Of a DNA stretch of 44,362 nucleotides, positions 36,646-44,362 are shown in pieces. The DNA is from a bacterium (GTDB taxonomy: Bacteria > UBP6 > UBA1177). Positions within the stretch are counted from its first letter, which is position 1. Every line of letters begins with the position of its first letter. The stretch spans positions 1 through 44,362 of the forward strand of contig JAKLDO010000018.1 of the NCBI GenBank assembly GCA_022703485.1, in the 5' to 3' direction. The notes under the pieces were generated by a model. That model was given only the letters and a program-made list of their open reading frames with translations, made no database searches and was not told where the DNA came from. The position numbers and the translations under genes were made by a program.

Positions 36646-37298
36646 TCAACGATCTCCATATCGAACATATCAGCTTTTCCTTCGATGCGGAGCTCTTCAC
36701 CCACTCTGATGTTGTGTGTAAAGATCGTCACGCTTCCCTTGTTGGAATAAGGCTCCTGCACATAGCATATCTTTTTGATCTTTCCTTCCTCAAGGGTGAC
36801 ATCGGCTTTGAAGATCTTATCGTTATTGAGATAATATGTCTCCGATTTCGCAATTGATGAACCTTCGAGCTGAAGCACATAATAGGTCACAGTCCCTTCC
36901 GGAGAGACATTCGCAGGGTCGTCAGCAAAGAATATCTGGATTATCGGAACTTCGTGACCTGAACTTATCTTGATCGTTTTCTTTATCGCCCAGAGGGATG
37001 AATTGATAGTGACATTGTTGTTTTCAAGGTTGAGAAATGTGAGAGCGCCTGATCCCATCTGCATGCTCTCTGCCGGTGTTTCGCTGTCGTTTATCACGCC
37101 GAGGAAAGAGAACCTGACATCCCAAAGTTCGCCTGTTTCCTCTCCGTCTGTAAGCTCATCCTCGTCCGGATATTCCTTGTAATAGTTCTGTCCGTCGTTA
37201 CGCCAGTCGGTTATCGTACTTTTATCGGCTGTCTCCTGAACGCAGGACACCGAAAGTGAAATAATGAAAAGGACTGCGGTCAATAATCTATATGTCAT
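36627..37298 (-). CDS. Lipoprotein of unknown function with acidic tether
   Basis: 223 residues. The signal peptide ends in LSVSC (C19). Residues 20-58 are acidic (YPDEDELTDGEETGEL), shorter than but like the tethers of the beta-helix, RCC1 and FGE lipoproteins. The mature domain alternates beta strands: VRFSFLGVIND, LTFLNLENNNVTINSS, TVTYYVLQLEG, EELRIEGKADMFDMEIVE. No family is recognised. GAGGGAG lies before the ATG. It is the first gene after a strong promoter and overlaps adenosine deaminase by 19 bases. Confidence 0.8.
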   Translation of the reverse strand: MTYRLLTAVLFIISLSVSCVQETADKSTITDWRNDGQNYYKEYPDEDELTDGEETGELWDVRFSFLGVINDSETPAESMQMGSGALTFLNLENNNVTINSSLWAIKKTIKISSGHEVPIIQIFFADDPANVSPEGTVTYYVLQLEGSSIAKSETYYLNNDKIFKADVTLEEGKIKKICYVQEPYSNKGSVTIFTHNIRVGEELRIEGKADMFDMEIVECRTID

Positions 37299-37325
37299 CT
37301 CTAACTCCCTCGATAAGAACGAAGC

Positions 37326-37354
37326 ATTATACCAGAAATTTAGTTCCCGTTCAA
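37326..37354 (-). promoter_or_regulatory. Strong sigma-70 promoter of the lipoprotein-add-sigma operon
   Basis: On the minus strand, TTGAAC (37354-37349), a 17-base spacer and a perfect TATAAT (37331-37326), preceded by TGG (extended -10). It is 28 bases upstream of the start at 37298. It separates this unit from the GAF-GGDEF gene upstream. Confidence 0.85.
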
Positions 37355-37377
37355 TTAATAATTTATTACCTGAAAAA

Positions 37378-38400
37378 TCAGTGAGTGTGACTTATTTTGT
37401 TCCTTCCGGTCTCTTTTGACTTGTACATCGCATTGTCGGCAGCGCGTATTATCCCTTCCACAGTACCTGCATCATCAGGAAATACCGCTATACCGAAGCT
37501 TGCAGTGATCTTTATCTTGTATCCTTCTTTTACGAAAAAAACCTTTGAATTCAAGCTCTTTTTTATCCTTTCTGTAACGAGCAGCGCCTCTTTGAACCCT
37601 GCTCCCTGAAGAATAAGTACGAATTCATCGCCGCCATATCTCACACCCCAGTCGGTGGGTCTGATGTTCTTTCTTACAATGTCAGCAACCTCTCTGAGAA
37701 GCTGTGAACCCACAAGGTGTCCGTATTTGTCGTTGACATTTTTGAAAAAATCGAGATCGAAAAAGACGATGCTGAACGGAACTCCTGTCCTTTTTACCCT
37801 CGATACCTCCTTTTCTATGATGGTGTACATATATCTCGCATTGTGAAGGTCGGTACAGTCGTCAATTGTCGCTTTTTCTTCAATGGTTCTGATATATTGC
37901 GCATTCTGTGCGGCAATGGATGCAAAATCGGCAAGTATTTCAAGGAGGCGTATTTTATCATCGTTGAAACAGTCTTCGTTCGCATTGACGAGCTCTATCA
38001 CGCCCATCGGCTGTTCTTTTGAATACATCGGGACTGCGATTATGGACCTTGTCACAAAACCTGTCTTTTCGTTGACCACTCTGAGCATTCTCTTATCCTT
38101 TGACGCATCGGGGATCACCATTGTCTGGCGGTTGTGCAGGCAGTATCCTGCAATGCCTTTGTCAGCGGGGAACGATTTTCCTATTAGATAGTCGGCCTCT
38201 TTTCCGACCACGAGCTTGAACATAAGCTTGTCCTCTTTTGCATCATAGGTGAAAAGCGACCAGTTATCGGGACGGAATATCTCACCGACAAGCCCCATGA
38301 TGACATTGAACACTTCGTCCTCGTGTATTGAAGAAGCAAGTGTCGATGCGATCTCATAAACAGAGTCACGAAGTATCCTTTCTCTTTTTCTTTCAGCCAT
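37378..38400 (-). CDS. GAF-GGDEF diguanylate cyclase
   Basis: 340 residues, cytosolic. An N-terminal GAF domain (about 15-170; DKGIAGYCLHNRQTMVIPDAS and SIIAVPMYSKEQPMGVIELVN) is followed by a GGDEF domain with an intact signature GGDEF at 256-260, a FFDLDFFKNVNDKYGHLVGSQLL metal/substrate region and the RxxD inhibitory site RPTD (247-250). It should make cyclic di-GMP in response to a ligand bound by GAF, with product feedback. AAAAGGAG lies before the ATG. It is followed by a separate promoter, so the downstream lipoprotein unit can be transcribed independently. Confidence 0.93.
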   Translation of the reverse strand: MAERKRERILRDSVYEIASTLASSIHEDEVFNVIMGLVGEIFRPDNWSLFTYDAKEDKLMFKLVVGKEADYLIGKSFPADKGIAGYCLHNRQTMVIPDASKDKRMLRVVNEKTGFVTRSIIAVPMYSKEQPMGVIELVNANEDCFNDDKIRLLEILADFASIAAQNAQYIRTIEEKATIDDCTDLHNARYMYTIIEKEVSRVKRTGVPFSIVFFDLDFFKNVNDKYGHLVGSQLLREVADIVRKNIRPTDWGVRYGGDEFVLILQGAGFKEALLVTERIKKSLNSKVFFVKEGYKIKITASFGIAVFPDDAGTVEGIIRAADNAMYKSKETGRNKISHTH

Positions 38401-38431
38401 ATTTCACTCCTTTTGACATGCAATCTTCAGG

Positions 38432-38460
38432 AGTTTAAAGTACTTGCATATAAAAATCAA
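38432..38460 (-). promoter_or_regulatory. Putative promoter of the GAF-GGDEF gene
   Basis: On the minus strand, TTGATT (38460-38455), a 17-base spacer and TAAACT (38437-38432), 31 bases before the start. Confidence 0.45.
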
Positions 38461-38483
38461 ATTTAAATATAATTAAATTGACA

Positions 38484-38602
38484 GCCGTCATTTTACTGCA
38501 CACGACCCCATCATTCTGTGCAATTTTGTTCACAACACCCCACATATTTTGTGCAAATATGTTCAAAATAGGTATTGTGTTTTGTGCAAACAAAGATATA
38601 AT
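38484..38602 (+). repeat. 33-bp-period direct repeats over the ATPase promoter
   Basis: TGTGCAA occurs at 38517, 38550 and 38583, spaced exactly 33 bases apart. The first two copies extend to TGTGCAA-N4-GTTCA-N-AA. The segment just before (38484-38516) looks like a degraded fourth unit (ATTTTACTGCACACGACCCC compared with ATTTTGTTCACAACACCCC). The third copy lies in the spacer between a -35-like and a -10 box. These are candidate operator sites. Confidence 0.75.
38575..38602 (+). promoter_or_regulatory. Putative promoter of the DUF4143 ATPase gene
   Basis: TTGTGT (38575-38580), a 16-base spacer holding the third TGTGCAA repeat, and a perfect TATAAT (38597-38602). The start codon is 33 bases downstream. 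Confidence 0.6.
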
Positions 38603-38635
38603 TACTTTTGTAATGATGTTTACAAGAGGCGGAAA

Positions 38636-39940
38636 ATGGAACGGTTCATTCTTGGTGAACTTTTGAAGTGGAAAGAAAGCTCTAGCCGTAAATCGTTGAT
38701 ATTACGGGGCTCAAGACAGGTCGGGAAAAGTTATATTGTTAGAGAATTAGGGAAACATTTTGACAATTTTGTTGAGGTTAACTTTGAAAAAGACCTCTCT
38801 CTGGCTCAAATCTTCGACGGTGATCTGGAACCTGTAAAAATTATTGAAAAGATCTCCGCTGTCAAAAACATGCCTGTAATACCGGGCGGAACTCTTCTTT
38901 TTCTTGATGAAATACAGGCTGCTCCAAGAGCTGTCACGGCTTTGAGATATTTTTATGAACTAATGCCTGAACTTCATGTGATCTCTGCCGGCTCTCTTCT
39001 TGAGTTTGCACTTGAGAAAACTGGAATGCCTGTCGGAAGAGTCAGCAGTATGTATCTTTATCCCCTTTCCTTTAAAGAGTTTCTTATCGCTTCGGGCAGA
39101 GAAATACTTTGCGATTATATTGACAAACACAATGAACAGAAGCCGGTTGAAGAAGTTTTTCTTAATCAGCTTATGACTTTTCTGGGAGAATATCTGGCTG
39201 TCGGCGGAATGCCGGAAGCTGTTCAGACATGGCTCGACCACAGAGATCTTAAAAAGGTAAGATCTATTCATTATAACATTGTTGACACTTATAGACAGGA
39301 TTTTCTTAAATATGCAAAAAACCAGCAGATACATCATGTTGACAAGGTTTTTTCAGCCGTGCCCAGAATGCTCGGCAACAAATTTATCTATTCAAGGGTT
39401 GATAACTCTCTGAAAAGCCGTGAAATTAAACCGGCACTCGAACTTCTTGAAATGGCACAGGTAATTCACAGGATCAGGCACTCTTCTTCTAACGGCGTTC
39501 CGCTCGGGGCGGAGTGTAATGATTCAATTTTTAAAACGATATTGATCGATGTCGGCCTTTCTCAGGCAATTCTGGGGCTCAGTGACGGTGAATGGATACT
39601 GGATATCCGGAACAGCATAGTGAACAGAGGTGCTATCGTTGAAGCTTTTGCAGGACAGGAGATACTTGCATACAGCGATCCTCACAGACCTCAGAAACTT
39701 TTTTACTGGGTAAGAGAAAAGCAAAATTCTCAGGCGGAAATAGATTTCGTCTTTCAGAAAGAGGACAAGGTGATCCCGGTTGAAATTAAGAGCGGAACGA
39801 CCGGAACTTTAAAAAGTATGATGCAGTTCTTAAATGAAAAACCGGCAACCCCTTACGGAGTTCACATTTCACCTAATAATTTCGGGAAATACAACAATAT
39901 CAAGCAGATACCGCTTTGCGCCATCTGGAAAATGTTTTGA
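38636..39940 (+). CDS. AAA+ ATPase with C-terminal DUF4143 domain
   Basis: 434 residues from ATG 38636, with GAGGCGGA upstream; the longer frame from 38549 covers the repeat and promoter region and is unlikely to be translated. Walker A is GSRQVGKS (25-32) and Walker B LLFLDEIQ (87-94). The C-terminal DUF4143 part has AEIDFVFQKEDKVIPVEIKSG, resembling a PD-(D/E)xK nuclease core with D..ExK residues. The family is widespread and often linked to horizontal transfer; its role is not established. It sits behind 33-bp direct repeats. It converges on urocanase with a 21-base gap. Confidence 0.9.
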   Translation: MERFILGELLKWKESSSRKSLILRGSRQVGKSYIVRELGKHFDNFVEVNFEKDLSLAQIFDGDLEPVKIIEKISAVKNMPVIPGGTLLFLDEIQAAPRAVTALRYFYELMPELHVISAGSLLEFALEKTGMPVGRVSSMYLYPLSFKEFLIASGREILCDYIDKHNEQKPVEEVFLNQLMTFLGEYLAVGGMPEAVQTWLDHRDLKKVRSIHYNIVDTYRQDFLKYAKNQQIHHVDKVFSAVPRMLGNKFIYSRVDNSLKSREIKPALELLEMAQVIHRIRHSSSNGVPLGAECNDSIFKTILIDVGLSQAILGLSDGEWILDIRNSIVNRGAIVEAFAGQEILAYSDPHRPQKLFYWVREKQNSQAEIDFVFQKEDKVIPVEIKSGTTGTLKSMMQFLNEKPATPYGVHISPNNFGKYNNIKQIPLCAIWKMF

Positions 39941-39961
39941 AAGAAGACCTGCCATGCTGAA

Positions 39962-41992
39962 TTAATTAATTTTTCCCATAACCTTCTTAATTAATTCATC
40001 TTTTACGATGTAGGGAAGTGTTATGTGGTCGTTATTTTTATTGATCGCGTTATATTCGATGCAGGTTTCGATCGAATGTTCGTTCCTCGCCCATGCTCTT
40101 CTGCCGACTCCGCCCATGACATCCCACGGGAAAGCGATGTCGAGTATTGCGTCAACTCTCGCCGAGCCGTCGAGCACCATTCCGAATCCGCCGTTTATCG
40201 ACTTTCCGATGCCGACTCCGCCGCCGTTATGAAGCGCGACAAGGCTCATTCCCCTTGCACAGTTCCCTGCGAATATATTTGTCGCCATGTCAGCCATTAT
40301 GTTGGAACCGTCTTTTATATTTGATGTTTCGCGGTACGGGCTGTCGGTCCCTCCTGTATCGTGGTGGTCTCTGCCGAGCATGACTGGCCCAATCTCGCCG
40401 TTTTTCACCATCTCGTTGAATTTCTTTGCGATCCTGGTCCTTCCGAATGCATCCTGATAGAGAATTCTCGCCTGTGTTCCGACGACGAGTTTGTTCTTCA
40501 TCGCGTCTTTGACCCACTGATAGTTGTCTCTATCCTGATACCTGAGCTCTTCGCGGCAGGTCTTTATCACTTCTGCTGCTGCTGCATCGGTCTTTATGAG
40601 GTCTTCCTCTTTACCGCTCAGGCAAACCCATCTGAAAGGTCCGTAACCGTAGTCAAAAAGCTCGGGTCCGAGTATATCTTCGACATAGCTCGGCCAGATG
40701 AAACCTTCAAATGTGTCGACTCCGTTCTTTGATATCTCTTTGACTCCCGCATCGAAAACCGCTCTCATGAAGGCGTTGCCGTAATCAAAGAAGTATGTTC
40801 CTTTATTTACAAGACTTTTTATCACACTGTAGTGTCTTTTCAAGGTCTCATCGACCATTTTGCAGAACTTAGCTTTGTCTGTTCCGAGCAGTCTTGTCCT
40901 TTCTTCAAAAGTAATTCCTGCGGGGCAGTATCCGCCGTCATAGACTGCGTGACAGCTTGTCTGGTCGCTCAGCATGTCAATATGGCAGTTGTTTTTGTCG
41001 GCATATTCAAGAAGATCGACGATATTTCCATGGTATGCAATGCTTATCGGTTCTTTTTTTGTAATGAATTCATAGGCTTTGTCAAAAGCCTCCTTTGCTG
41101 AATCTGTGACAAGCGAAACCCAGCCCTGGGAATGTCTTGTCTCTATTCTTGAAAGATCGACTTCAGCGAATATTCCGACCCCTTTTGCAATTTCGACCGC
41201 TTTGGGCTGTGCTCCCGACATTCCGCCGAGTCCGCTTGAAACGAACATTTTGCCGCGGAGGTCGCCGTCCCATGGAACGCCGAGTTTCATTCTTCCTGCG
41301 ATGAGTATCGTGTTGTATGTGCCGTGGACTATTCCCTGCGGTCCGATGTACATCCAGCCGCCTGCTGTCATCTGGCCGTAGTTGGCCACTCCGAGCGCCG
41401 CGGCACGGTTGAAGTTGTCGATATCGTCAAAAAGTCCGATCATGAGCCCGTTTGTCGTGATGACGCGGGGTGCGCTTTTATGGGATTTGAAAAGTCCGAG
41501 CGGGTGTCCGCTGTGGAGCACGAGTGTCTGTTCATTAGTCATCACTTCGAGATATTTCTTTATCAGTCTGTACTGCATCCAGTTCTGGCATACTGCGCCG
41601 GTCTCGCCGTAAGTCACAAGTTCATACGGGTAAAGTGCGATGGCGAAATCGAGATTGTTCTCTATCATCACCTGGAACGCCTTTCCTTCGATGCAGTTCC
41701 CCTTGTATTCATCTATAGGTCTGCCGTAGATCCTGCCTTTCGGACGGAACCTGTAACCGTATATCCTGCCGCGCGTCATCAGCTCTTCATAAAATTCAGG
41801 AGCAAGCGCCTCGTGCAGTTCCTCAGGCACATAACGGAGAGCATTTCTGAGGGCAAGCTCGATCTCACGCTGGTTGAGAGTCAGTTCTCTTTTGGGCGCT
41901 CTTCTAATTCCATCCTTAAACTTCGGATATTCAGGCAGGACGGCATCCAGCTTAACCGTCATCGCCTTTGAAATGTCAAAATTGCTCAACAT
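39962..41992 (-). CDS. hutU: Urocanate hydratase (long form)
   Basis: 676 residues; it converts urocanate to imidazolonepropionate in histidine breakdown and carries tightly bound NAD. The Gly-rich NAD segment SSGLGGMSGAQPKAVEIA and conserved blocks such as GRIYGRPIDEYKGNCIEGKAFQ, VLHSGHPLGLF, MTAGGWMYIGPQGIVHGTY and HNGGGVGIGKSINGGFGMVLDG make the call firm. It is longer than the roughly 560-residue enzyme of pseudomonads and belongs to the extended type. The other hut genes are not in the window. A promoter lies upstream at 42035-42063. Confidence 0.95.
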   Translation of the reverse strand: MLSNFDISKAMTVKLDAVLPEYPKFKDGIRRAPKRELTLNQREIELALRNALRYVPEELHEALAPEFYEELMTRGRIYGYRFRPKGRIYGRPIDEYKGNCIEGKAFQVMIENNLDFAIALYPYELVTYGETGAVCQNWMQYRLIKKYLEVMTNEQTLVLHSGHPLGLFKSHKSAPRVITTNGLMIGLFDDIDNFNRAAALGVANYGQMTAGGWMYIGPQGIVHGTYNTILIAGRMKLGVPWDGDLRGKMFVSSGLGGMSGAQPKAVEIAKGVGIFAEVDLSRIETRHSQGWVSLVTDSAKEAFDKAYEFITKKEPISIAYHGNIVDLLEYADKNNCHIDMLSDQTSCHAVYDGGYCPAGITFEERTRLLGTDKAKFCKMVDETLKRHYSVIKSLVNKGTYFFDYGNAFMRAVFDAGVKEISKNGVDTFEGFIWPSYVEDILGPELFDYGYGPFRWVCLSGKEEDLIKTDAAAAEVIKTCREELRYQDRDNYQWVKDAMKNKLVVGTQARILYQDAFGRTRIAKKFNEMVKNGEIGPVMLGRDHHDTGGTDSPYRETSNIKDGSNIMADMATNIFAGNCARGMSLVALHNGGGVGIGKSINGGFGMVLDGSARVDAILDIAFPWDVMGGVGRRAWARNEHSIETCIEYNAINKNNDHITLPYIVKDELIKKVMGKIN

Positions 41993-42034
41993 AAAAACCC
42001 CATCTCATTTAAATTAAATAACAAAAACTGCCCG

Positions 42035-42063
42035 AATATAACATCAGAGAAAAAATGTTTCAA
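42035..42063 (-). promoter_or_regulatory. Promoter of hutU
   Basis: On the minus strand, TTGAAA (42063-42058), a 17-base spacer and TATATT (42040-42035), with TGT directly before the -10. It is 42 bases upstream of the start. Confidence 0.65.
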
Positions 42064-42077
42064 GTTAACAGATCAAT

Positions 42078-42281
42078 TCACTTTCTGCAGAACTTTTCGA
42101 CTGCGGTGCCGAGGAGTGATCCGAGTATTGATGTCATGATGAATATGGGGATGAGGCTGAACGGTTCCTTCCAGCCGATGATGATCGCGGCGGGGATCAG
42201 AACTGCAAAAGAGACTGTCAATCCTTTCAGATATCCTGCCATTTTAAGGTCGGTCACGGTCAGAAAAAATCCGACGATCAT
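42078..42281 (-). CDS. Small membrane protein, possibly 5'-truncated
   Basis: 67 residues with two hydrophobic segments (about 13-37 and 42-60) and a short polar tail. It starts at an ATG overlapping the stop of the restriction endonuclease gene by four bases. The sequence before the ATG belongs to that AT-rich gene and has no ribosome-binding site; an in-frame stop lies about 18 bases upstream. Its own base composition is like the host genes. It may be a native small protein whose upstream part was replaced by the restriction-modification insert, or a coupled gene. Function unknown. Confidence 0.55.
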   Translation of the reverse strand: MIVGFFLTVTDLKMAGYLKGLTVSFAVLIPAAIIIGWKEPFSLIPIFIMTSILGSLLGTAVEKFCRK

Positions 42282-43354
42282 ATGAAGTTTTTTAAACTAA
42301 TTTTATCCATCTCACTTCTAATATAATTTGATACCTGCACCCCATTCATTTTTATAATTGGGTGCTTATAGTCAACACTTTTATTCAAAACCTCTGCCAC
42401 ATGTTTTACCCAGTTTGACATACTCATTTGGATTATGTTACCATCTATTCTTTTTGCCAATTCTACAATTCGACTTTTTTCTCCAATCCTATCAACTAAA
42501 ATAATTGTCGACATAAAATAATTTTTCCGCCCAAACTCCATTTCTCGCTCAAATCGAGACACCTTATCCAAAGAAATCTCAGTGTTGCCTGGACCAATAA
42601 ATCCAATGTCAAAACGGATGCCCACTCCTGGCTTAATTAGTAGAGTTGCATCACTCTCTCTTTTTTCTCCCCTTTCAGAAAGCCAAAAAACTTTTTCTTT
42701 TTTTGTTGTATCATTATTTTTGATTTGTTGGAACCCTAAGATACTTAACATAGATCCTAGAATTAATTTCTCGAATAACTTGCCATACATAGATTTTTCA
42801 GCACCTCTTATAGCCAGAGTTTGAGCTCCAATTGCCATAAAAATATTGGTTATTGCTGGCCAAGACAATTGCATTTCAGATTCTTTAATTTTCAAGGTTC
42901 CGATCAAAGGTCCAAAAATATTAAGCGCTTCATTTGCAGAATTTTTTAATGCCAGGTCTAACTCTTTAAGATAGTTATTAACTTCATCAGCATCACTTCT
43001 TAAAACGTTCTGAATACTTTTCCCTGTAAGTCCTATCAACCATTGAAGATATATTTTTTCTTCTTTTGATAAACGTGCAGCCTTAAGTTCCTCAGCAACA
43101 ATTAAAGGGAGGTTTTCTGTGAAATTCTCGATGGATTTTGAAGCATTTAAATATGTAACTAAAAGTGAAGCATTGGATAAGGCCAATCTTTTTCTTGTTA
43201 AACCTTCAGTTAAAGAGCGCACATTTGAACCATTAAGAATAGAAAAAACCACTGCTTTTATTGTTTCCTCTCCTATTCTATCAATAATTTCCACACCATT
43301 ATATTGCGCAAGTTTTTTGCCAACTTCTGGAACGAAGCTACTTACTTTCTTCAA
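42278..43354 (-). CDS. Type II restriction endonuclease (CfrBI-like, tentative)
   Basis: 358 residues. The gene starts with TTG directly after the methyltransferase stop (TAA|TTG), with GGAG six bases upstream inside the methyltransferase end. A helical N-terminal half is followed by a candidate nuclease core: YGKLFEKLILGSMLSILGF (190-208), RESDATLLIKPGVGIRFDIGFIG (232-254 in part) and EISLDKVSRFEREME, which would supply acidic residues and a lysine. Its position next to a methyltransferase is the main evidence. The central block resembles CfrBI-type enzymes as far as I recall, but the recognition site is unproven. AT-rich relative to the neighbouring host genes. Confidence 0.7.
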   Translation of the reverse strand: MKKVSSFVPEVGKKLAQYNGVEIIDRIGEETIKAVVFSILNGSNVRSLTEGLTRKRLALSNASLLVTYLNASKSIENFTENLPLIVAEELKAARLSKEEKIYLQWLIGLTGKSIQNVLRSDADEVNNYLKELDLALKNSANEALNIFGPLIGTLKIKESEMQLSWPAITNIFMAIGAQTLAIRGAEKSMYGKLFEKLILGSMLSILGFQQIKNNDTTKKEKVFWLSERGEKRESDATLLIKPGVGIRFDIGFIGPGNTEISLDKVSRFEREMEFGRKNYFMSTIILVDRIGEKSRIVELAKRIDGNIIQMSMSNWVKHVAEVLNKSVDYKHPIIKMNGVQVSNYIRSEMDKISLKNFI

Positions 43355-44362
43355 TTAAAGCTCCATAACTAATTGTTTGCGAACAGGTGCCATAGAATTT
43401 ATCCAATTAATACTTTCCAAATCTTCTACATACCAATTTTCTATATCTTTTTTTACAAATTCTAAATATTCAGTTGAGATATCAAAATGCACGAACCTTC
43501 TTCCATTCATATAGGCAGCTCTTGCAGATGTACCAATTCCACCAAATGGGTCAAGCACAACATCATTTTTAAAACTATAATATTTAATAACTTTCTCTGC
43601 CAACTCTAAAGGAAATATCGCAGGATGTATCTTTGAATGAGCTGGATGAATTTTCCATATATTTGTTGTCTCATACCCATCATCAATTTTAGACTCTTTA
43701 ACAATTTTCTGATTTGGATGTTTGCGTATATGCCAATCAATTAATTTATCTGTTTTTTTTCTATAAACCAAAATATACTCTGTAACTGGAACAGGTTTAT
43801 ATTGCAAAGGATTTCTATCCGCAAAGAATCTGCGGCCCCTTCCGGTAGCCCATCCTGCTCCTTCAGGCTTAACCCAAATTATGTCATCCATAAATTCAAA
43901 GCCTTCATCAACAAATATTTTATGAAAATCAAACGGAACCGCTATTCTTTTTGAAGACTCTGTTCTGTTTGCACGCCTCTGCAAAACAGGAGACACATTA
44001 ATAACAAAAAACCTTCCTTCATTTAAAACTCTATGACAATTATGAACAATCTTCCTAATTTTAAGCAAATATTCTTCATATTCTATGTAGTCTGCATATT
44101 CAGGTCTTGCATTAAAATATGGAGGAGAAGTAAAAACCAAATCTACAGATTCTGAAGGCATTTCGCTTATCAGTTCTTCAGAATCACCGAGTCCTATCGT
44201 ATTTTTTAATATAGATATTTTTGGCAAATCGCTTTTTGTTGATTTCTTTTCAGTCGTCTTGTTTCTGCCAAGTATGCGAGCTTCAAGCACATCTCTCGAA
44301 GTAGACTTCTTCTCATTTATTAAGCTAGATTTGGCATCAATTACCACTTCTCCAATATTATT
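43355..44362 (-). CDS. DNA methyltransferase, beta class (N4-cytosine or N6-adenine type), 5' end probably outside window
   Basis: At least 330 residues. Motif IV TSPPY (residues 73-77 counted from the GTG at 44347) precedes motif I-like DPFGGIGTS (266-274), the order of beta-class enzymes; a Ser before PPY is common in N4-cytosine methyltransferases. The frame stays open to the window edge, the GTG at 44347 has GGAG only two bases away, and the first in-frame ATG is deep in the protein, so the true start probably lies to the right of the window. It modifies the site cut by the adjacent endonuclease. The gene is AT-rich, as for a transferred restriction-modification system. Confidence 0.85.
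   Translation of the reverse strand, partial: NNIGEVVIDAKSSLINEKKSTSRDVLEARILGRNKTTEKKSTKSDLPKISILKNTIGLGDSEELISEMPSESVDLVFTSPPYFNARPEYADYIEYEEYLLKIRKIVHNCHRVLNEGRFFVINVSPVLQRRANRTESSKRIAVPFDFHKIFVDEGFEFMDDIIWVKPEGAGWATGRGRRFFADRNPLQYKPVPVTEYILVYRKKTDKLIDWHIRKHPNQKIVKESKIDDGYETTNIWKIHPAHSKIHPAIFPLELAEKVIKYYSFKNDVVLDPFGGIGTSARAAYMNGRRFVHFDISTEYLEFVKKDIENWYVEDLESINWINSMAPVRKQLVMEL

Noticed and set aside
38484..38602. CRISPR array
   Set aside because: The repeats share only 7-18 bases with no unique spacers of CRISPR type, and there are no cas genes; better read as operators.
38549..38635. N-terminal extension of the DUF4143 ATPase
   Set aside because: The extension covers the repeats and the -10 box, encodes a Cys/Tyr-rich non-family string, and ATG 38636 has a good ribosome-binding site and gives the normal family start.
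41324..41971. 215-codon open frame antisense to hutU
   Set aside because: It lies wholly inside the well-conserved urocanase gene on the other strand, has no ribosome-binding site or family match, and codes a Cys/His-rich string typical of antisense frames.
42078..44362. Insertion sequence or prophage carrying the restriction-modification genes
   Set aside because: No transposase, integrase or clear terminal inverted repeats are visible inside the window; the left edge shows only a composition change.

Overview
The window is a chromosomal segment from a diderm (Gram-negative type) bacterium. It has many lipoproteins, two predicted outer-membrane barrels, a CsgG-like envelope protein and the canonical tuf-rpmG-trnW-secE-nusG-rplKAJL-rpoBC transcription/translation cluster. 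The lineage cannot be fixed because there is no rRNA gene. Lipoproteins with very Asp-rich linkers, a YchF-like paralogue and RCC1 or parallel beta-helix surface proteins suggest a deltaproteobacterial/myxococcal-like or candidate-phylum organism rather than an enteric; this is inference only.

Layout. (1) 1-12416, + strand: 3' end of tuf, rpmG, tRNA-Trp(CCA), secE, nusG, rplK, rplA, an L10 autoregulatory leader, rplJ, rplL, an attenuator-like hairpin, rpoB, rpoC and a strong terminator. (2) 12426-19485: an Asp/Thr/Gly-repeat lipoprotein with an alpha/beta-hydrolase domain, a COG0402 amidohydrolase, an FKBP lipoprotein overlapping a dCMP deaminase, an HD-domain protein (-), a small possible lipoprotein, an exported MsrB-MsrA fusion and a family 2 glycosyltransferase. 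(3) 19482-23271, - strand operon: CsgG-like protein, phosphatidylserine synthase, NamZ/DUF1343 protein, divergent YchF-like P-loop protein. (4) 23279-29914: surface-type genes, namely a beta-helix lipoprotein, a seven-repeat RCC1-like lipoprotein, a small secreted protein and a formylglycine-generating-enzyme-fold lipoprotein. (5) 29918-33324: a barrel plus a membrane GGDEF protein with a degenerate active site (-), a GT4 glycosyltransferase (+), and divergent promoters between them. (6) 33294-38460, - strand: a GAF-GGDEF diguanylate cyclase, then a promoter-driven run of lipoprotein, adenosine deaminase, ECF sigma factor, putative anti-sigma protein and barrel, ending in a terminator. (7) 38484-39940: an AAA+/DUF4143 ATPase behind 33-bp-period direct repeats that overlap its promoter. 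(8) 39962-42281: urocanate hydratase and a small membrane protein. (9) 42278-44362: an AT-rich restriction-modification pair running off the right edge.

Themes. Five lipoproteins here carry an acidic, presumably disordered tether directly after the lipobox cysteine, whereas two other (predicted or possible) lipoproteins do not; this may mark a surface-sorting class. Cyclic-di-GMP signalling appears twice, once as an intact enzyme with an inhibitory site and once as a degenerate domain that keeps only that site. Several genes start at TTG or GTG, and several readable promoters fit TTGAac-N16/17-TATAAT, often with an extended -10.
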